NCBI RefSeq assembly: GCF_019880225.1
Contig: NZ_CP082284.1
Coordinates: 744,001-808,000, forward strand
DNA: 64,000 nt
Reading direction: 5' to 3'
Origin: Halobaculum rubrum
GTDB taxonomy: Archaea; Halobacteriota; Halobacteria; Halobacteriales; Haloferacaceae
Shown here: positions 53,573 to 62,631 of the stretch, one piece after another
Layout: each line of letters starts with the position of its first letter
Position numbering within the stretch: position 1 is the first letter of the stretch
The notes under the pieces: model-generated
Database searches by the model: none
The model's input: only the letters and a program-made list of their open reading frames with translations
What the model was told of the DNA's origin: nothing
Made by a program: the position numbers and the translations under genes

Positions 53573-54136
53573 TCAGGCGGACCGGCGGCCGAGCCGCCCG
53601 AACGCCAGCACGCGGCCGCCAGCGAGGAGCGCGAGGCTCGTCCCCGTGACCAACAAGAACGGGACGTAGTCGCCGCGGGCGTTCGCGGCGAACACGCCGA
53701 CGGCGAGGACGGCGCCGACCACGCCGACGGTCGCGAGTCCCGACCCCGCGCCGACGTGCCAGCCGTCCCGCGCGCCGCGGGACCGGGCCGCCGATCCGCC
53801 GATCGCGGCGACGGTCGCGAGGGCGGCGAGGAAGCCGGCGAACGCCGCGTCGTAGGCGCCCGAAGTCGGGAACGTCGGGAGGACCGGTTCGAGCCAGTCG
53901 AACGCGACGACGAGGAGGTACCCGGGGACGCCGAACGGCGGCAACGGCACCGCGTACAGGAGCGCGTACAGCCCGACGACGACGACGGCCGCGGCGACCC
54001 AGTCGCGCAGGAGCGTCACCGGCGCGTACGGCGGTCGAGTCGTCCCGCCGCCGTCGGTCACGGGCGGGCTCGGAGCGACCGTGTCGCCGTCCGGTCGGTC
54101 GGCTCCGGTGGACTCCGTGGAGGGGTCGGATCCCAT
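53573..54136 (-). CDS. Membrane protein of unknown function
   Basis: 187 residues from ATG 54136 (MGSDPSTESTGADRPDGD), with an in-frame ATG at 54187 as alternative. An acidic, Pro/Thr-rich N-terminal 45 residues precede four or five hydrophobic segments (about 45-70, 75-95, 100-125, 128-150, 155-180). It lies just after the DUF5781-like gene on the same strand and may be cotranscribed with it. Function unknown. Confidence 0.65.
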   Translation of the reverse strand: MGSDPSTESTGADRPDGDTVAPSPPVTDGGGTTRPPYAPVTLLRDWVAAAVVVVGLYALLYAVPLPPFGVPGYLLVVAFDWLEPVLPTFPTSGAYDAAFAGFLAALATVAAIGGSAARSRGARDGWHVGAGSGLATVGVVGAVLAVGVFAANARGDYVPFLLVTGTSLALLAGGRVLAFGRLGRRSA

Positions 54137-54223
54137 GGCCGACCCTTCGCGGTCGCTCGCGAAGTAGCTACCGCCGTCACCCACCATCGGAGTCCTCGGT
54201 TCCGTCGGGACCCGTCCCCGTGA

Positions 54224-54988
54224 TCAGTCCGCGGCGGCCGAACCGCCGCCCGCGTCGACGGCGTACAGCCGCGCGGCGTCGACCAGCGCCTTGCGGTACT
54301 CCGACTCCGACGGGTCCGCCGCGAGCGACCGGAACAGCCGAGTGAAGCCCTGCACGTCGACCTCCGGGGCGTCGTCGGCGGCGGCGTGGACCAGATCGTA
54401 CAGGCGATGTCCCTCGTCGACGAGACCGTGGCGTTCGCACATCGCCAGCGCGAACGCGGCGTTGACCGCGGTGATGTCCGGGTCCGAGCCGGGCGTCATG
54501 CGTCGCGAGTCGGGATGGGGGTGATCGCGCGGGCGGTCGGCGACGGCCGCGGCCAACTGCGACTCGAAGAACGTCGCCAGCTTCTCGCCCGGGCCGACGG
54601 AGAGCGTGATGTCGTCGGCGTACACGTCCTTCATGTGGTTCGCGATCTGGTAGCAGTGGTGCACCTTCCGGCGCTCGACCGACGCCCCCGACAGCGCGAG
54701 AAACAGCGCCTCGTCCGTCGACTGGTGGTGCGACGGGTGCGGCTCCTCGTAGCGAGCCATGTGCGACAGCTCGTGGAGCGCGAGCTCGCGTGCCATCGCC
54801 GAGGTGGCGGCCTTCCGGGAGACGTTGAGCACGTGGCGGTCGTCGTAGTGGCCCGCCCACGTCCGCTCGTCGGGATTCTCGCGAACCTGGACCTCGACGG
54901 GAAGCGAGAGGTCGTGTTCGGTCTCGAACAGCGTCGCCGCCCCGAGGAAGGGGTCGGGCGGGACGGCGCCGCGGACTCGGATATCCAT
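54224..54988 (-). CDS. Putative metallopeptidase-like protein with HELSH motif (DUF5781-like)
   Basis: 254 residues. The segment ELALHELSHMARYEEPHPS carries an HExxH zinc motif (H-E-L-S-H) on a helix, 75-85 residues from the start, typical of metalloproteases, and further His/Glu residues follow that could act as the third ligand (HPSHHQ). The remainder is alpha-helical. No signal peptide or TM segment is visible, so it is cytosolic. Such haloarchaeal proteins are annotated DUF5781 and are uncharacterised. ATG 54988 is chosen; in-frame ATG codons lie at 55003 and 55123. Confidence 0.7.
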   Translation of the reverse strand: MDIRVRGAVPPDPFLGAATLFETEHDLSLPVEVQVRENPDERTWAGHYDDRHVLNVSRKAATSAMARELALHELSHMARYEEPHPSHHQSTDEALFLALSGASVERRKVHHCYQIANHMKDVYADDITLSVGPGEKLATFFESQLAAAVADRPRDHPHPDSRRMTPGSDPDITAVNAAFALAMCERHGLVDEGHRLYDLVHAAADDAPEVDVQGFTRLFRSLAADPSESEYRKALVDAARLYAVDAGGGSAAAD

Positions 54989-55130
54989 GTGTGTGATTGG
55001 CATGGTCCGGATCGATTTGACTCTTGTGCCGATCGAGTGGGCGCACGACGGCGATCGAACCGACCCACGAGACGGCGTACCACGCGGTGTGGCCCGTGGA
55101 TTCGAGGGTTTCGGCGTCGGCAAAGCACTA

Positions 55131-55140
55131 CCCTTTTGAC
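55131..55140 (+). promoter_or_regulatory. TATA-like element of EF-2
   Basis: CCCTTTTGAC, after a BRE-like GGCAAAGC, lies about 28 nt before the EF-2 ATG at 55164 and suggests a leaderless mRNA. Confidence 0.5.
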
Positions 55141-55163
55141 CGGGCGGAGAATACCGGTCGGTA

Positions 55164-57356
55164 ATGGGCCGACGAAAGAAAATCGTACAGGAATGTGAGG
55201 AACTGATGGATCAGCCGGAGCAGATCCGGAACATCGCCATCGCTGCTCACGTCGACCACGGGAAGACGACACTGACGGACAACCTGCTCGCCGGCGCGGG
55301 CATGATCGCCGACGCGGACGAGGCGACGCAGCTCGTGATGGACACCGAGGAGGACGAGCAGGAGCGCGGGATCACCATCGACGCGGCGAACGTCTCGATG
55401 ACACACGAGTACGAGGAGGAGAACCACCTCATCAACCTCATCGACACGCCCGGCCACGTCGACTTCGGCGGGGACGTGACCCGCGCGATGCGCGCCGTCG
55501 ACGGCGCGCTGGTCGTGGTCGACGCCGTCGAGGGCGCGATGCCCCAGACGGAGACCGTCGTCCGGCAGGCGCTCCGCGAGGGCGTCAAGCCGGCGCTGTT
55601 CATCAACAAGGTCGACCGCCTCATCTCCGAGCTCCAGGAGGGGCCCGAGGAGATGCAACAGCGGCTTCAGGCGGTCATCTCCGACGTGAACGAGCTCATC
55701 CGCGGGATGACCGAGGAGATGGACGACATCGAGGAAGACTGGACCGTCTCCGTCGAGGAGGGTACCGTCGGGTTCGGCTCGGCGCTGTACAAGTGGGGCG
55801 TCTCGCTCCCGTCGATGCAGCGCACCGGCATGTCGTTCGGCGACATCATCGAGCTGGAACAGAACCACGAGCGGCAGGAGCTCCACGAGCGCACGCCGCT
55901 GTCGGACGTCGTGCTCGACATGGTCGCCGAGCACTTCCCGAACCCGCTGAAGGCGCAGCCGTTCCGCGTCCCGCGCATCTGGCGCGGCGACGACGAGTCC
56001 GATGTCGCCGAGAGCATGCGAACCGTCGACCGCGACGGCGACATCGTCTTCATGGCGACCGACATCGGGATGGACCCGCACGCCGGCGAGATCGTGACGG
56101 GTCGCGTCTTCTCGGGCACGCTCGAGAAGGGCCAGGAGCTGTACGTCTCCGGCACCGCGGGGAAGAACCGCGTCCAGTCGGTCGGGATCTACATGGGCGG
56201 CGAGCGCGAGGAGCTCGACCGGGGCGTCCCCGCGGGCAACGTCGCGGCCGTCACCGGCCTGAAGGACGCCATCGCGGGCTCCACGGTCTCCGACAAGGAG
56301 ATGACGCCGTTCGAGTCGATCGAGCACATCTCCGAGCCGGTCATCACCAAGAGCGTGGAGGCGAAGTCGATGGACGACCTGCCGAAGCTCATCAAGACGC
56401 TCCAGCAGGTCGCCAAGGAGGACCCGACCATCCGCGTGGAGATCAACGAGGACACGGGCGAACACCTCATCTCCGGGCAGGGTGAGCTCCACCTCGAGGT
56501 CATCACCCAGCGCATCCAGAAGAACCAGGGCATCCCGGTGCAGACCGGCGAGCCCATCGTGGTGTACCGCGAGCAGCCGCAGGAGGGCTCTCGCGAGGTC
56601 GAGGGCGTCTCGCCGAACCGTCACAACAAGTTCTACATCACCGTCGAGCCGATGGCGGACGACGTCGTCGAGACGATCCAGCGGGGTGAGGCGTCGATGG
56701 ACATGCCCGAACTGGAGCGCCGCGAGGCGCTGCAGGAGGCCGGCATGGACAAGGACACGTCCCAGAACGTGGAACACATCCACGGGACGAACGTCCTCAT
56801 CGACGACACGAAGGGGATCCAGCACCTGAACGAGACGATGGAGCTGGTCGTCGAGGGCCTCGAGGACGCGCTCGACGACGGTCCTCTCGCCGCCGAGCCC
56901 GTGCAGGGCGCACTGTTGCGCCTGCACGACGCGCGGCTGCACGAGGACACCATCCACCGCGGCCCGGCGCAGGTCATCCCCGCCGTCCGGGACGCCGTCC
57001 ACCGCGCGCTCATCGACGGCGAGATCCGCCTGCTCGAGCCGATCCAGGACGTCCGCATCGACGTGCCCAGCGAGCACATGGGGAACGCCTCCGGCGAGAT
57101 CCAGGGCCGCCGCGGCCGCGTCGACGACATGTACCAGGAGGGCGACCTCATGGTCATCGAGGGCATCGCGCCCGTCGAGGAGATGATCGGCTTCTCCAGC
57201 GACATTCGCTCGGCCACCGAGGGCCGCGCCTCCTGGAACACGGAGAACGCGGGCTTCCGCGTGCTGGTCGACAACCTCCAGCGCGAGAAGATCATGGAGA
57301 TCCGCGAGCGCAAGGGCATGAAGCTGGAACTGCCCCAGTCGATCGACTACATCTGA
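55164..57356 (+). CDS. fusA: Archaeal elongation factor 2 (translocase)
   Basis: 730 residues. GTPase motifs: [10 protein letters not shown] (G1), RGITI (G2), DTPGHVDF (G3), NKVD (G4) and the domain II-V blocks. The conserved diphthamide loop near the C-terminal half reads [19 protein letters not shown], with the modifiable His. It drives tRNA-mRNA translocation. No insertion is present. It is followed by a T-rich stretch. Confidence 0.97.
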   Translation: MGRRKKIVQECEELMDQPEQIRNIAIAAHVDHGKTTLTDNLLAGAGMIADADEATQLVMDTEEDEQERGITIDAANVSMTHEYEEENHLINLIDTPGHVDFGGDVTRAMRAVDGALVVVDAVEGAMPQTETVVRQALREGVKPALFINKVDRLISELQEGPEEMQQRLQAVISDVNELIRGMTEEMDDIEEDWTVSVEEGTVGFGSALYKWGVSLPSMQRTGMSFGDIIELEQNHERQELHERTPLSDVVLDMVAEHFPNPLKAQPFRVPRIWRGDDESDVAESMRTVDRDGDIVFMATDIGMDPHAGEIVTGRVFSGTLEKGQELYVSGTAGKNRVQSVGIYMGGEREELDRGVPAGNVAAVTGLKDAIAGSTVSDKEMTPFESIEHISEPVITKSVEAKSMDDLPKLIKTLQQVAKEDPTIRVEINEDTGEHLISGQGELHLEVITQRIQKNQGIPVQTGEPIVVYREQPQEGSREVEGVSPNRHNKFYITVEPMADDVVETIQRGEASMDMPELERREALQEAGMDKDTSQNVEHIHGTNVLIDDTKGIQHLNETMELVVEGLEDALDDGPLAAEPVQGALLRLHDARLHEDTIHRGPAQVIPAVRDAVHRALIDGEIRLLEPIQDVRIDVPSEHMGNASGEIQGRRGRVDDMYQEGDLMVIEGIAPVEEMIGFSSDIRSATEGRASWNTENAGFRVLVDNLQREKIMEIRERKGMKLELPQSIDYI

Positions 57357-57389
57357 GGTAGCGCACCGGCCGGCGCGGTCGGAACCCGC

Positions 57390-57405
57390 TTTTCTCTCTC
57401 GTTCT
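57390..57405 (+). terminator. T-rich stretch after EF-2
   Basis: TTTTCTCTCTCGTTCT begins 34 nt after the EF-2 stop, without a strong hairpin. Archaeal RNA polymerase stops at such T-rich tracts, so this is a probable terminator. Confidence 0.45.
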
Positions 57406-57580
57406 CGCTCCCGGCGGGTCGCGCCGGCAGGAGCCGTCGGTTCGGTCGGCCGCGACTCCGTCGAACCGTCGATGGCTCCGTCGGTCCGTCGAACCGTCGA
57501 CGATACCGCCGATACGCCGATGGACCGTCGGCTGATTCACAGGATCGTTCACACACTGGCAAGCATCGCCACGGTGGAAG

Positions 57581-57590
57581 GCTTATCATC
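57581..57590 (+). promoter_or_regulatory. TATA-like box about 28 nt before ATG 57613
   Basis: GCTTATCATC, preceded by GGTGGAAG (BRE-like). The start of transcription would be at or near the ATG at 57613, giving the ACT/homoserine dehydrogenase unit either a leader of about 205 nt or a leaderless short first ORF. Confidence 0.5.
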
Positions 57591-57612
57591 TCCCCGTCTA
57601 CACAGGGCAAGT

Positions 57613-57816
57613 ATGCCAAGTGGCACGACCCACGGTCGGCGCGACGGCTGCGAACGAGCGACCCAGCCCCGCACGCCGATCACAATTATCGGGTCCGGAG
57701 CCACACCCCCCGGCGGAACACGGTCGACGGCGGACACGAGCGGCGAGGCCGGCAGTCGTCGCGTCGGCGACAGCGCCCCGGCGGGGACGGACGCGGCCGA
57801 CCGGAGGGCACGGTAG
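57613..57816 (+). CDS. Possible short ORF preceding the ACT-homoserine dehydrogenase unit
   Basis: 67 codons starting MPSGTTHGRRDGCERATQ, 10 of them Thr, with a Thr/Ile cluster TPITII in the first half. It ends with TAG directly before the ATG of the ACT gene (57817), in the same frame. A TATA-like box places transcription start at this ATG. Third-position GC is raised but lower than in definite genes, and the product is basic, unlike most haloarchaeal proteins. It might be a leader peptide that senses Thr/Ile, an N-terminal extension read through, or noncoding leader RNA. Confidence 0.35.
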   Translation: MPSGTTHGRRDGCERATQPRTPITIIGSGATPPGGTRSTADTSGEAGSRRVGDSAPAGTDAADRRAR

Positions 57817-58416
57817 ATGCCCTCCGAGTCGACGCCCGCCTCCGGCGAGCAGCCGGTGGCGTCCGAGGAGGCCCCGGAGACGGACGGCGGCCACAAGACC
57901 GAGTTGCAGGCACACACCATCAGGCTCGAGTTGGTCGACGAACCCGGACAGCTGCTGGCGGCGCTGAAGCCCATCGCCGACCACGGCGCGAACCTGCTGT
58001 CGATCTTCCACGAGCGCGGGAGCCTCACGCCGCGGGGCCGGATCCCCGTCGAGGTCGACATCGAGTGTCCGCCGGACCGCTTCGAGGGGCTCCTCGCGGA
58101 CCTCCGCGACCGCGGCGTCAACGTGATCCAGGCCGACGCCGAGGAGTACGGCGACGAGGTGACGGTCGTTCTCGTTGGCCACCTCGTGGACACGGACCTG
58201 TCGGACACGCTCAAGAAGATCCAGGACTGCTCGGGGGCCTCGGTCGCCGACATCGACCTGTCGGCGCCGGCGGGCGCCGGCTCGTCGGCACACTCGAGCG
58301 CCCGGCTCCGCCTGCGGGCACACGCCGGCGAGACGGCGCGCGTCGTCGAGACGGTCCGAGAGGTCGCCGCCGAGAAGGACATCGACGTCATCGCGCCCCT
58401 GGAGGGCAGCCGATGA
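57817..58416 (+). CDS. ACT-domain amino acid-binding protein
   Basis: 199 residues. Two ACT folds: LVDEPGQLLAALKPIADHGANLLSIFHERG and a second at 110-180, with IQADAEEYGDEVTVVLVGHL linking. The N-terminal 35 residues are acidic and disordered. It overlaps the homoserine dehydrogenase gene (ATGA), so it likely is the regulatory partner that confers amino-acid (Thr/Ile) control, a role that in other organisms is played by an ACT domain fused to that enzyme. Confidence 0.88.
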   Translation: MPSESTPASGEQPVASEEAPETDGGHKTELQAHTIRLELVDEPGQLLAALKPIADHGANLLSIFHERGSLTPRGRIPVEVDIECPPDRFEGLLADLRDRGVNVIQADAEEYGDEVTVVLVGHLVDTDLSDTLKKIQDCSGASVADIDLSAPAGAGSSAHSSARLRLRAHAGETARVVETVREVAAEKDIDVIAPLEGSR

Positions 58417-59387
58417 AGCTCTGCGTCCTCGGGGCCGGCGCGGTCGGCCGCTCGGTCGCGGAGCTGGCACCCGAGTACGGCCACACGGTGACGGCGCTGG
58501 CCGACTCCTCGTCGGCGGTCCTCGATCCGAACGGCGTCGACGTGGAGACGGCGCTCGCGCGCAAGGACGCCGGCGAGGCGCTCGGCGGCGACGACCCCGG
58601 CGACGCGCTCGCCGCGGAGTACGACGTGCTCGTGGAGGCGACGCCGACGACGCTCGGCGACGCCGAGCCGGGGTTCTCGCATCTGCGCACCGCACTGGAG
58701 CGCGATAACCACGTCGTGCTCGCGAACAAGGGCCCGGTCGCCGAACGCTACGCCGACGTGCGCGCGCTGGAGGCCGACTCCGCGGGCGAGGTGTACTTCG
58801 AGGCGACCGTCGGCGGCGCCATCCCGGTGTGTGCGACCGTCGACGACCTGGGGGCCGAGCACGTCTCGGCGGTCCGCGGCGTGCTCAACGGGACGGCGAA
58901 CTTCGTGCTCTCGCGGATGGCCGCCGAGGGACTCGACTACGACCACGTGCTCGCGGAAGCCCAGGATCTCGGCGTCGCCGAGGCGGACCCATCCTTCGAC
59001 GTGGAGGGCACCGACGCGGCGCTGAAGTGCGTCATCCTGGCGAACGCGCTGCGCGAGGCCGACTGCGACTCCCTCGAGGAGCTTCGGGAGGTCGAGGTGA
59101 CACTCGCTGACGCCGACGTGGAGGGGATCCGCGACATCCCGGGCAGCGCCCTGGAGTTGGCCGCCGAGGACGGCCGGACCGTTCGGCTCGTCGGCGAGGC
59201 GACCCGCGACGGCGTCAGCGTCGGCCCGCGACTGATCCCCGAGAACGGGACGCTGTCGGTGACGGGCACCCGAAACATCGTCGAGATCGACCACGAGTAC
59301 GCGGGCGGACTCGCGATCTCCGGCCGCGGCGCCGGCGGCGAAGAGACCGCGAGCGCGGTGCTGGCCGACGTGGCCCGTCTGGAGTAG
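58413..59387 (+). CDS. hom: Homoserine dehydrogenase
   Basis: 324 residues. Rossmann motif LGAGAVGRSV (6-15), catalytic-domain block RGVLNGTANFVLSRMAAEGLDYDHVLAEAQDLGVAEADPSFDVEGTDAALK, with the conserved Lys of the substrate site at the end, and NKGPVAERY. It reduces aspartate semialdehyde to homoserine on the way to Thr, Met and Ile. The C-terminal ACT domain of bacterial enzymes is missing; the upstream ACT protein probably supplies it. A GC-rich gap of 244 bp without a gene follows. Confidence 0.93.
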   Translation: MKLCVLGAGAVGRSVAELAPEYGHTVTALADSSSAVLDPNGVDVETALARKDAGEALGGDDPGDALAAEYDVLVEATPTTLGDAEPGFSHLRTALERDNHVVLANKGPVAERYADVRALEADSAGEVYFEATVGGAIPVCATVDDLGAEHVSAVRGVLNGTANFVLSRMAAEGLDYDHVLAEAQDLGVAEADPSFDVEGTDAALKCVILANALREADCDSLEELREVEVTLADADVEGIRDIPGSALELAAEDGRTVRLVGEATRDGVSVGPRLIPENGTLSVTGTRNIVEIDHEYAGGLAISGRGAGGEETASAVLADVARLE

Positions 59388-59571
59388 CCGGGTCGAGCGA
59401 CCACCGGGCGACTCCCAGCGGGGCGATCGAACGACCGACAGCGGAGCCGCCGGTCGCCGACTGTCGCAGCCGCCGCGGTCGTCGACCGGCCGTGCAAATC
59501 CGACACACGGCACGGACACACACGCAAAATCGCATGAGGGCGCAGGGATACGCTGCTGAACGTATCGAAAT

Positions 59572-59580
59572 GGTTTTAGG
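59572..59580 (+). promoter_or_regulatory. TATA-like box of the tuf-rpsJ unit
   Basis: GGTTTTAGG, preceded by CGAAAT (BRE-like), lies 52-60 nt before the tuf ATG, predicting a leader of about 25-30 nt. Confidence 0.5.
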
Positions 59581-59631
59581 GCGTTCGGACGTTACAAGAC
59601 CTTACAGAGCGCCTCAGCGCGTGATTCCACT

Positions 59632-60897
59632 ATGAGCGACAAACCCCACCAAAATCTGGCCATTATCGGCCACGTCGACCACGGGAAGTCTACGCTCGTC
59701 GGGCGGCTCCTCTTCGAAACAGGGAGCGTCCCCGAGCACGTAATCGAGCAGCACCGAGAGGAGGCCGAGGAGAAGGGCAAGGGCGGCTTCGAGTTCGCCT
59801 ACGTCATGGACAACCTGGCCGAGGAGCGAGAGCGCGGTGTCACGATCGACATCGCCCACCAGGAGTTCGACACCGACGAGTACTACTTCACCATCGTCGA
59901 CTGCCCGGGCCACCGTGACTTCGTGAAGAACATGATCACGGGCGCCTCGCAGGCCGACAACGCGGTGCTCGTCGTCGCGGCCGACGACGGCGTCGCGCCC
60001 CAGACCCGCGAGCACGTCTTCCTGGCGCGCACGCTGGGCATCAACGAGCTGATCATCGGGATCAACAAGATGGACCTCGTCGACTACGACGAGGGCAAGT
60101 ACAACGAGGTCGTCTCCGAGGTCGAGGACCTGCTCAACCAGGTCCGGTTCGGCACCGAGGACGCGAGCTTCATCCCGATCTCGGCGTTCGAGGGCGACAA
60201 CATCGCCGATCGCTCGGACAACACGCCGTGGTACGACGGCGAGATCCTCCTGGAGGCCCTCAACAGCCTGCCGGAGACGGAGCCGCCGACGGACGCGCCG
60301 CTTCGGCTGCCCATCCAGGACGTGTACACCATCTCGGGTATCGGAACCGTCCCCGTCGGACGGATCGAGACCGGCGAGATGACCCCCGGCGACAACGTCT
60401 CCTTCCAGCCGTCCGACGTCGGCGGCGAGGTGAAGACGGTCGAGATGCACCACGAGGAGGTCGACTACGCGGGGCCCGGCGACAACGTCGGCTTCAACGT
60501 CCGCGGCGTCGGCAAGGACGACATCCGCCGCGGCGACGTCTGTGGTCCCGCGGACGACCCGCCGTCGGTCGCCGAGACCTTCCAGGCGCAGGTCGTCGTC
60601 ATGCAGCACCCGTCGGTCATCACGGCCGGCTACACGCCCGTCTTCCACGCCCACACGGCGCAGGTCGCGTGTACCATCGAGTCGCTCGACCAGAAGCTGG
60701 ACCCGTCCAGCGGCGAGGTCGACGAGGAGAACCCGGACTTCATCAAGTCCGGCGACGCGGCCATCGTGACGGTGCGCCCACAGAAGCCCCTCAGCATCGA
60801 GCCGTCCAGCGAGATCCCGGAGCTGGGTTCCTTCGCGGTCCGCGACATGGGTCAGACCATCGCGGCCGGCAAGGTGCTCTCCGTCAACGAGCGGTAA
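59632..60897 (+). CDS. tuf: Elongation factor 1-alpha (EF-Tu homologue)
   Basis: 421 residues. G1 [12 protein letters not shown] (14-25), [12 protein letters not shown] (switch I), DCPGHRDF (G3), NKMD (G4). The tRNA-binding domains follow and end with [19 protein letters not shown]. It delivers aminoacyl-tRNA to the ribosome. Directly adjacent to rpsJ (TAA then ATG), as in other archaea. Confidence 0.98.
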   Translation: MSDKPHQNLAIIGHVDHGKSTLVGRLLFETGSVPEHVIEQHREEAEEKGKGGFEFAYVMDNLAEERERGVTIDIAHQEFDTDEYYFTIVDCPGHRDFVKNMITGASQADNAVLVVAADDGVAPQTREHVFLARTLGINELIIGINKMDLVDYDEGKYNEVVSEVEDLLNQVRFGTEDASFIPISAFEGDNIADRSDNTPWYDGEILLEALNSLPETEPPTDAPLRLPIQDVYTISGIGTVPVGRIETGEMTPGDNVSFQPSDVGGEVKTVEMHHEEVDYAGPGDNVGFNVRGVGKDDIRRGDVCGPADDPPSVAETFQAQVVVMQHPSVITAGYTPVFHAHTAQVACTIESLDQKLDPSSGEVDEENPDFIKSGDAAIVTVRPQKPLSIEPSSEIPELGSFAVRDMGQTIAAGKVLSVNER

Positions 60898-61212
60898 ATG
60901 CCCGAGCAACAAGCGCGCGTCCGACTCGCGGGCACGAGCCCCGACGACCTGGACGCCATCTGCGACGACGTCCGCGAGATCGCGGACAAGACCGGCGTGG
61001 CGCTGTCGGGCCCCATCCCGATCCCCACGAAGACGCTCGAGGTCCCGTCGCGAAAGTCCCCGGACGGCGAGGGGACGGCGACGTGGGAGCACTGGGAGAT
61101 GCGCGTCCACAAGCGGCTGATCGACATCGACGCCGACGAACGCGCGCTCCGTCAGCTCATGCGGATCCAGGTCCCGAACGACGTCTCCATCGAGATCGTC
61201 CTCGAGGACTGA
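60898..61212 (+). CDS. rpsJ: Small ribosomal subunit protein uS10
   Basis: 104 residues. [73 protein letters not shown] is the complete S10 signature, including the loop that contacts the ribosome and Nus factors. It is coupled to tuf with no spacer, and followed by a 6-bp hairpin. Confidence 0.98.
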   Translation: MPEQQARVRLAGTSPDDLDAICDDVREIADKTGVALSGPIPIPTKTLEVPSRKSPDGEGTATWEHWEMRVHKRLIDIDADERALRQLMRIQVPNDVSIEIVLED

Positions 61213-61224
61213 CCTGAGGCGCAC

Positions 61225-61240
61225 CGGACCACACGGTCCG
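61225..61240 (+). terminator. Hairpin after rpsJ
   Basis: CGGACC (61225-61230), loop ACAC, GGTCCG (61235-61240), 13 nt after the rpsJ stop; CGTTTTCC follows 20 nt later. Possible transcription terminator of tuf-rpsJ. Confidence 0.5.
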
Positions 61241-61316
61241 ATATCTGACGCCGATCTCTCCGTTTTCCGCTCCGTAGCGACGCCACCGTTTTGCGCCACC
61301 GGCGCCAGCGATCGGT

Positions 61317-61937
61317 ATGGACCCTCCGGCGGCGTCGGCACGGTCCCGCTCGAACCCGCTGCGTCCGGTCGCCGAGACGCTGGCGGCGATGGCGGTCGTC
61401 TCCGGCGCGTTCTGGCTCGTCGGAGCCGTCGCGAGGCCGCTGGCGAGCTCGCTGTTCGTGCTGTCGACGCCGGTGGTCGTACGGCCGTGGACGCTGGTGA
61501 CGAGCGTGTACGCCCACGCCGGGCTCGGGCACCTCCTCGCGAACGCCGTCGTGGTGGCGGTCGCCGGCCTCCCGGTGGCCGCGAATACGACCCGGGCGCG
61601 GTTTCACGCGTTCGTGCTCGCGACGGGCGCGCTCGCCGGGCTCGCACAGGTGTGGCTCGGCGGCCTGCTCGCTCCGTCCGGTGTCGGCGTCGTCGGCACC
61701 AGCGGCGCCGCGTTCGCGCTCGTCGGCTACGTCGTCGCCGCCAACCCGGCCGTCGACGCGCTCGGACGGCTCGCCCGACGACTGGACGCGCCGCCGCGCG
61801 TCGTGGTCGGTGCCGTCGCCGTCCTCGCGCTCCTCGTCGCCGTCGCGTTCAGCGGCCCCGGAAGCGCGCTGATCGCCCACGTCGTGGGGCTGGCGTGCGG
61901 GCTGGGGGCCGGTCGGCTGCGGCTGCTTCGTGTGTGA
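61317..61937 (+). CDS. Rhomboid intramembrane serine protease
   Basis: 206 residues with six hydrophobic segments. The family motif HAGLGHLLANAVVV (67-80; H72 and N76), active serine S129 in GVVGTSGAAFALVGY, and the partner His at 188 in GSALIAHVVGL are all present. It cleaves membrane proteins within the lipid layer. Short basic tail. No substrate is suggested by the neighbourhood. Confidence 0.87.
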   Translation: MDPPAASARSRSNPLRPVAETLAAMAVVSGAFWLVGAVARPLASSLFVLSTPVVVRPWTLVTSVYAHAGLGHLLANAVVVAVAGLPVAANTTRARFHAFVLATGALAGLAQVWLGGLLAPSGVGVVGTSGAAFALVGYVVAANPAVDALGRLARRLDAPPRVVVGAVAVLALLVAVAFSGPGSALIAHVVGLACGLGAGRLRLLRV

Positions 61938-62000
61938 GGAACGCACGAGGGAGGGTCGAAACGGAACCCTCAAGTGCGATCCCGGGGTTCGATACAGTGC

Positions 62001-62072
62001 GGGCTCGTAGATCAGTGGTAGATCGCTTCCTTCGCAAGGAAGAGGCCCTGGGTTCAAATCCCAGCGAGTCCA
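62001..62072 (+). tRNA. tRNA-Ala (CGC)
   Basis: 72 nt. Acceptor GGGCTCG pairs with CGAGTCC, including the alanine identity pair G3-U70; discriminator A. D arm GATC-AGTGGTA-GATC, anticodon stem CTTCC/GGAAG with loop TTCGCAA (anticodon CGC), and T arm CTGGG-TTCAAAT-CCCAG. No intron, no encoded CCA. The gene borders a low-GC accessory segment. Confidence 0.95.
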
Positions 62073-62369
62073 CTCCCCTTCGCGGTTCTCAAGAAGGTCT
62101 CGTTATTCCGGTAGTGACCGGTGTTTCTCCACCGTTTCCGTCTTAGCGTCTCGTAATAATACCCCCCGGCACGGGAGAGTTCACAACGGGGAGTCTTCCG
62201 GGCCGTCGGAGTCTCACGATTACAGCGAAGGATTCGGGGGGCGATCAGCGTGAAACCGTTCGTCCGCGCGTCCCGCCTGTACGACGCCGCGACCTCCGTT
62301 CATAAGCACCGACTCGTTCAGCAACTCGGGTACCGCGGGATTCGGCCCCCGGTGCATACCCTTGACCAC
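62073..62369. other. Gap after tRNA-Ala, possible element border
   Basis: AT-richer than the flanks and without a convincing gene. No copy of the tRNA 3' end was found downstream within the window. It contains T-runs (GTAATAATACC near 62152) and the upstream region of the DUF7386-like gene. Confidence 0.4.
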
Positions 62370-62630
62370 ATGACCGACCGAACCAGCCTCAAGCTGACCG
62401 ACGAGCGGAAACGAGAGTTCGACCGAGCCGCCGAGATCGTCGCCTCCGGCCCCGAAGACGATCCGCCGCGCTCGAAAGTGATCGATGCCGCGCTTCGGCA
62501 CCTCATCGAGTCGAAAGAGAACATCGAGGGCGCCCGCGACGACGTGGACCCGACCACGATTCAGAAAGTCGCGAACACGTCCGTTCTCGGGTTGCGGTAC
62601 CGGACGCGCGTCGAGAGTCGGTTTCGGTAG
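62370..62630 (+). CDS. Small ribbon-helix-helix-like protein (DUF7386-type)
   Basis: 86 residues: MTDRTSLKLTDERKREFDRAAEIVAS, then DPPRSKVIDAALRHLIESKENIEGARDDVDPTTIQKVANTSVLGLRYRTRV. The start is a beta strand and two helices, as in an RHH DNA-binding protein. This family (DUF7386) is typical of haloarchaeal viruses, plasmids and integrated elements. Convergent with the lipoprotein gene with a single base between the stop codons. Confidence 0.75.
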   Translation: MTDRTSLKLTDERKREFDRAAEIVASGPEDDPPRSKVIDAALRHLIESKENIEGARDDVDPTTIQKVANTSVLGLRYRTRVESRFR

Positions 62631-62631
62631 C

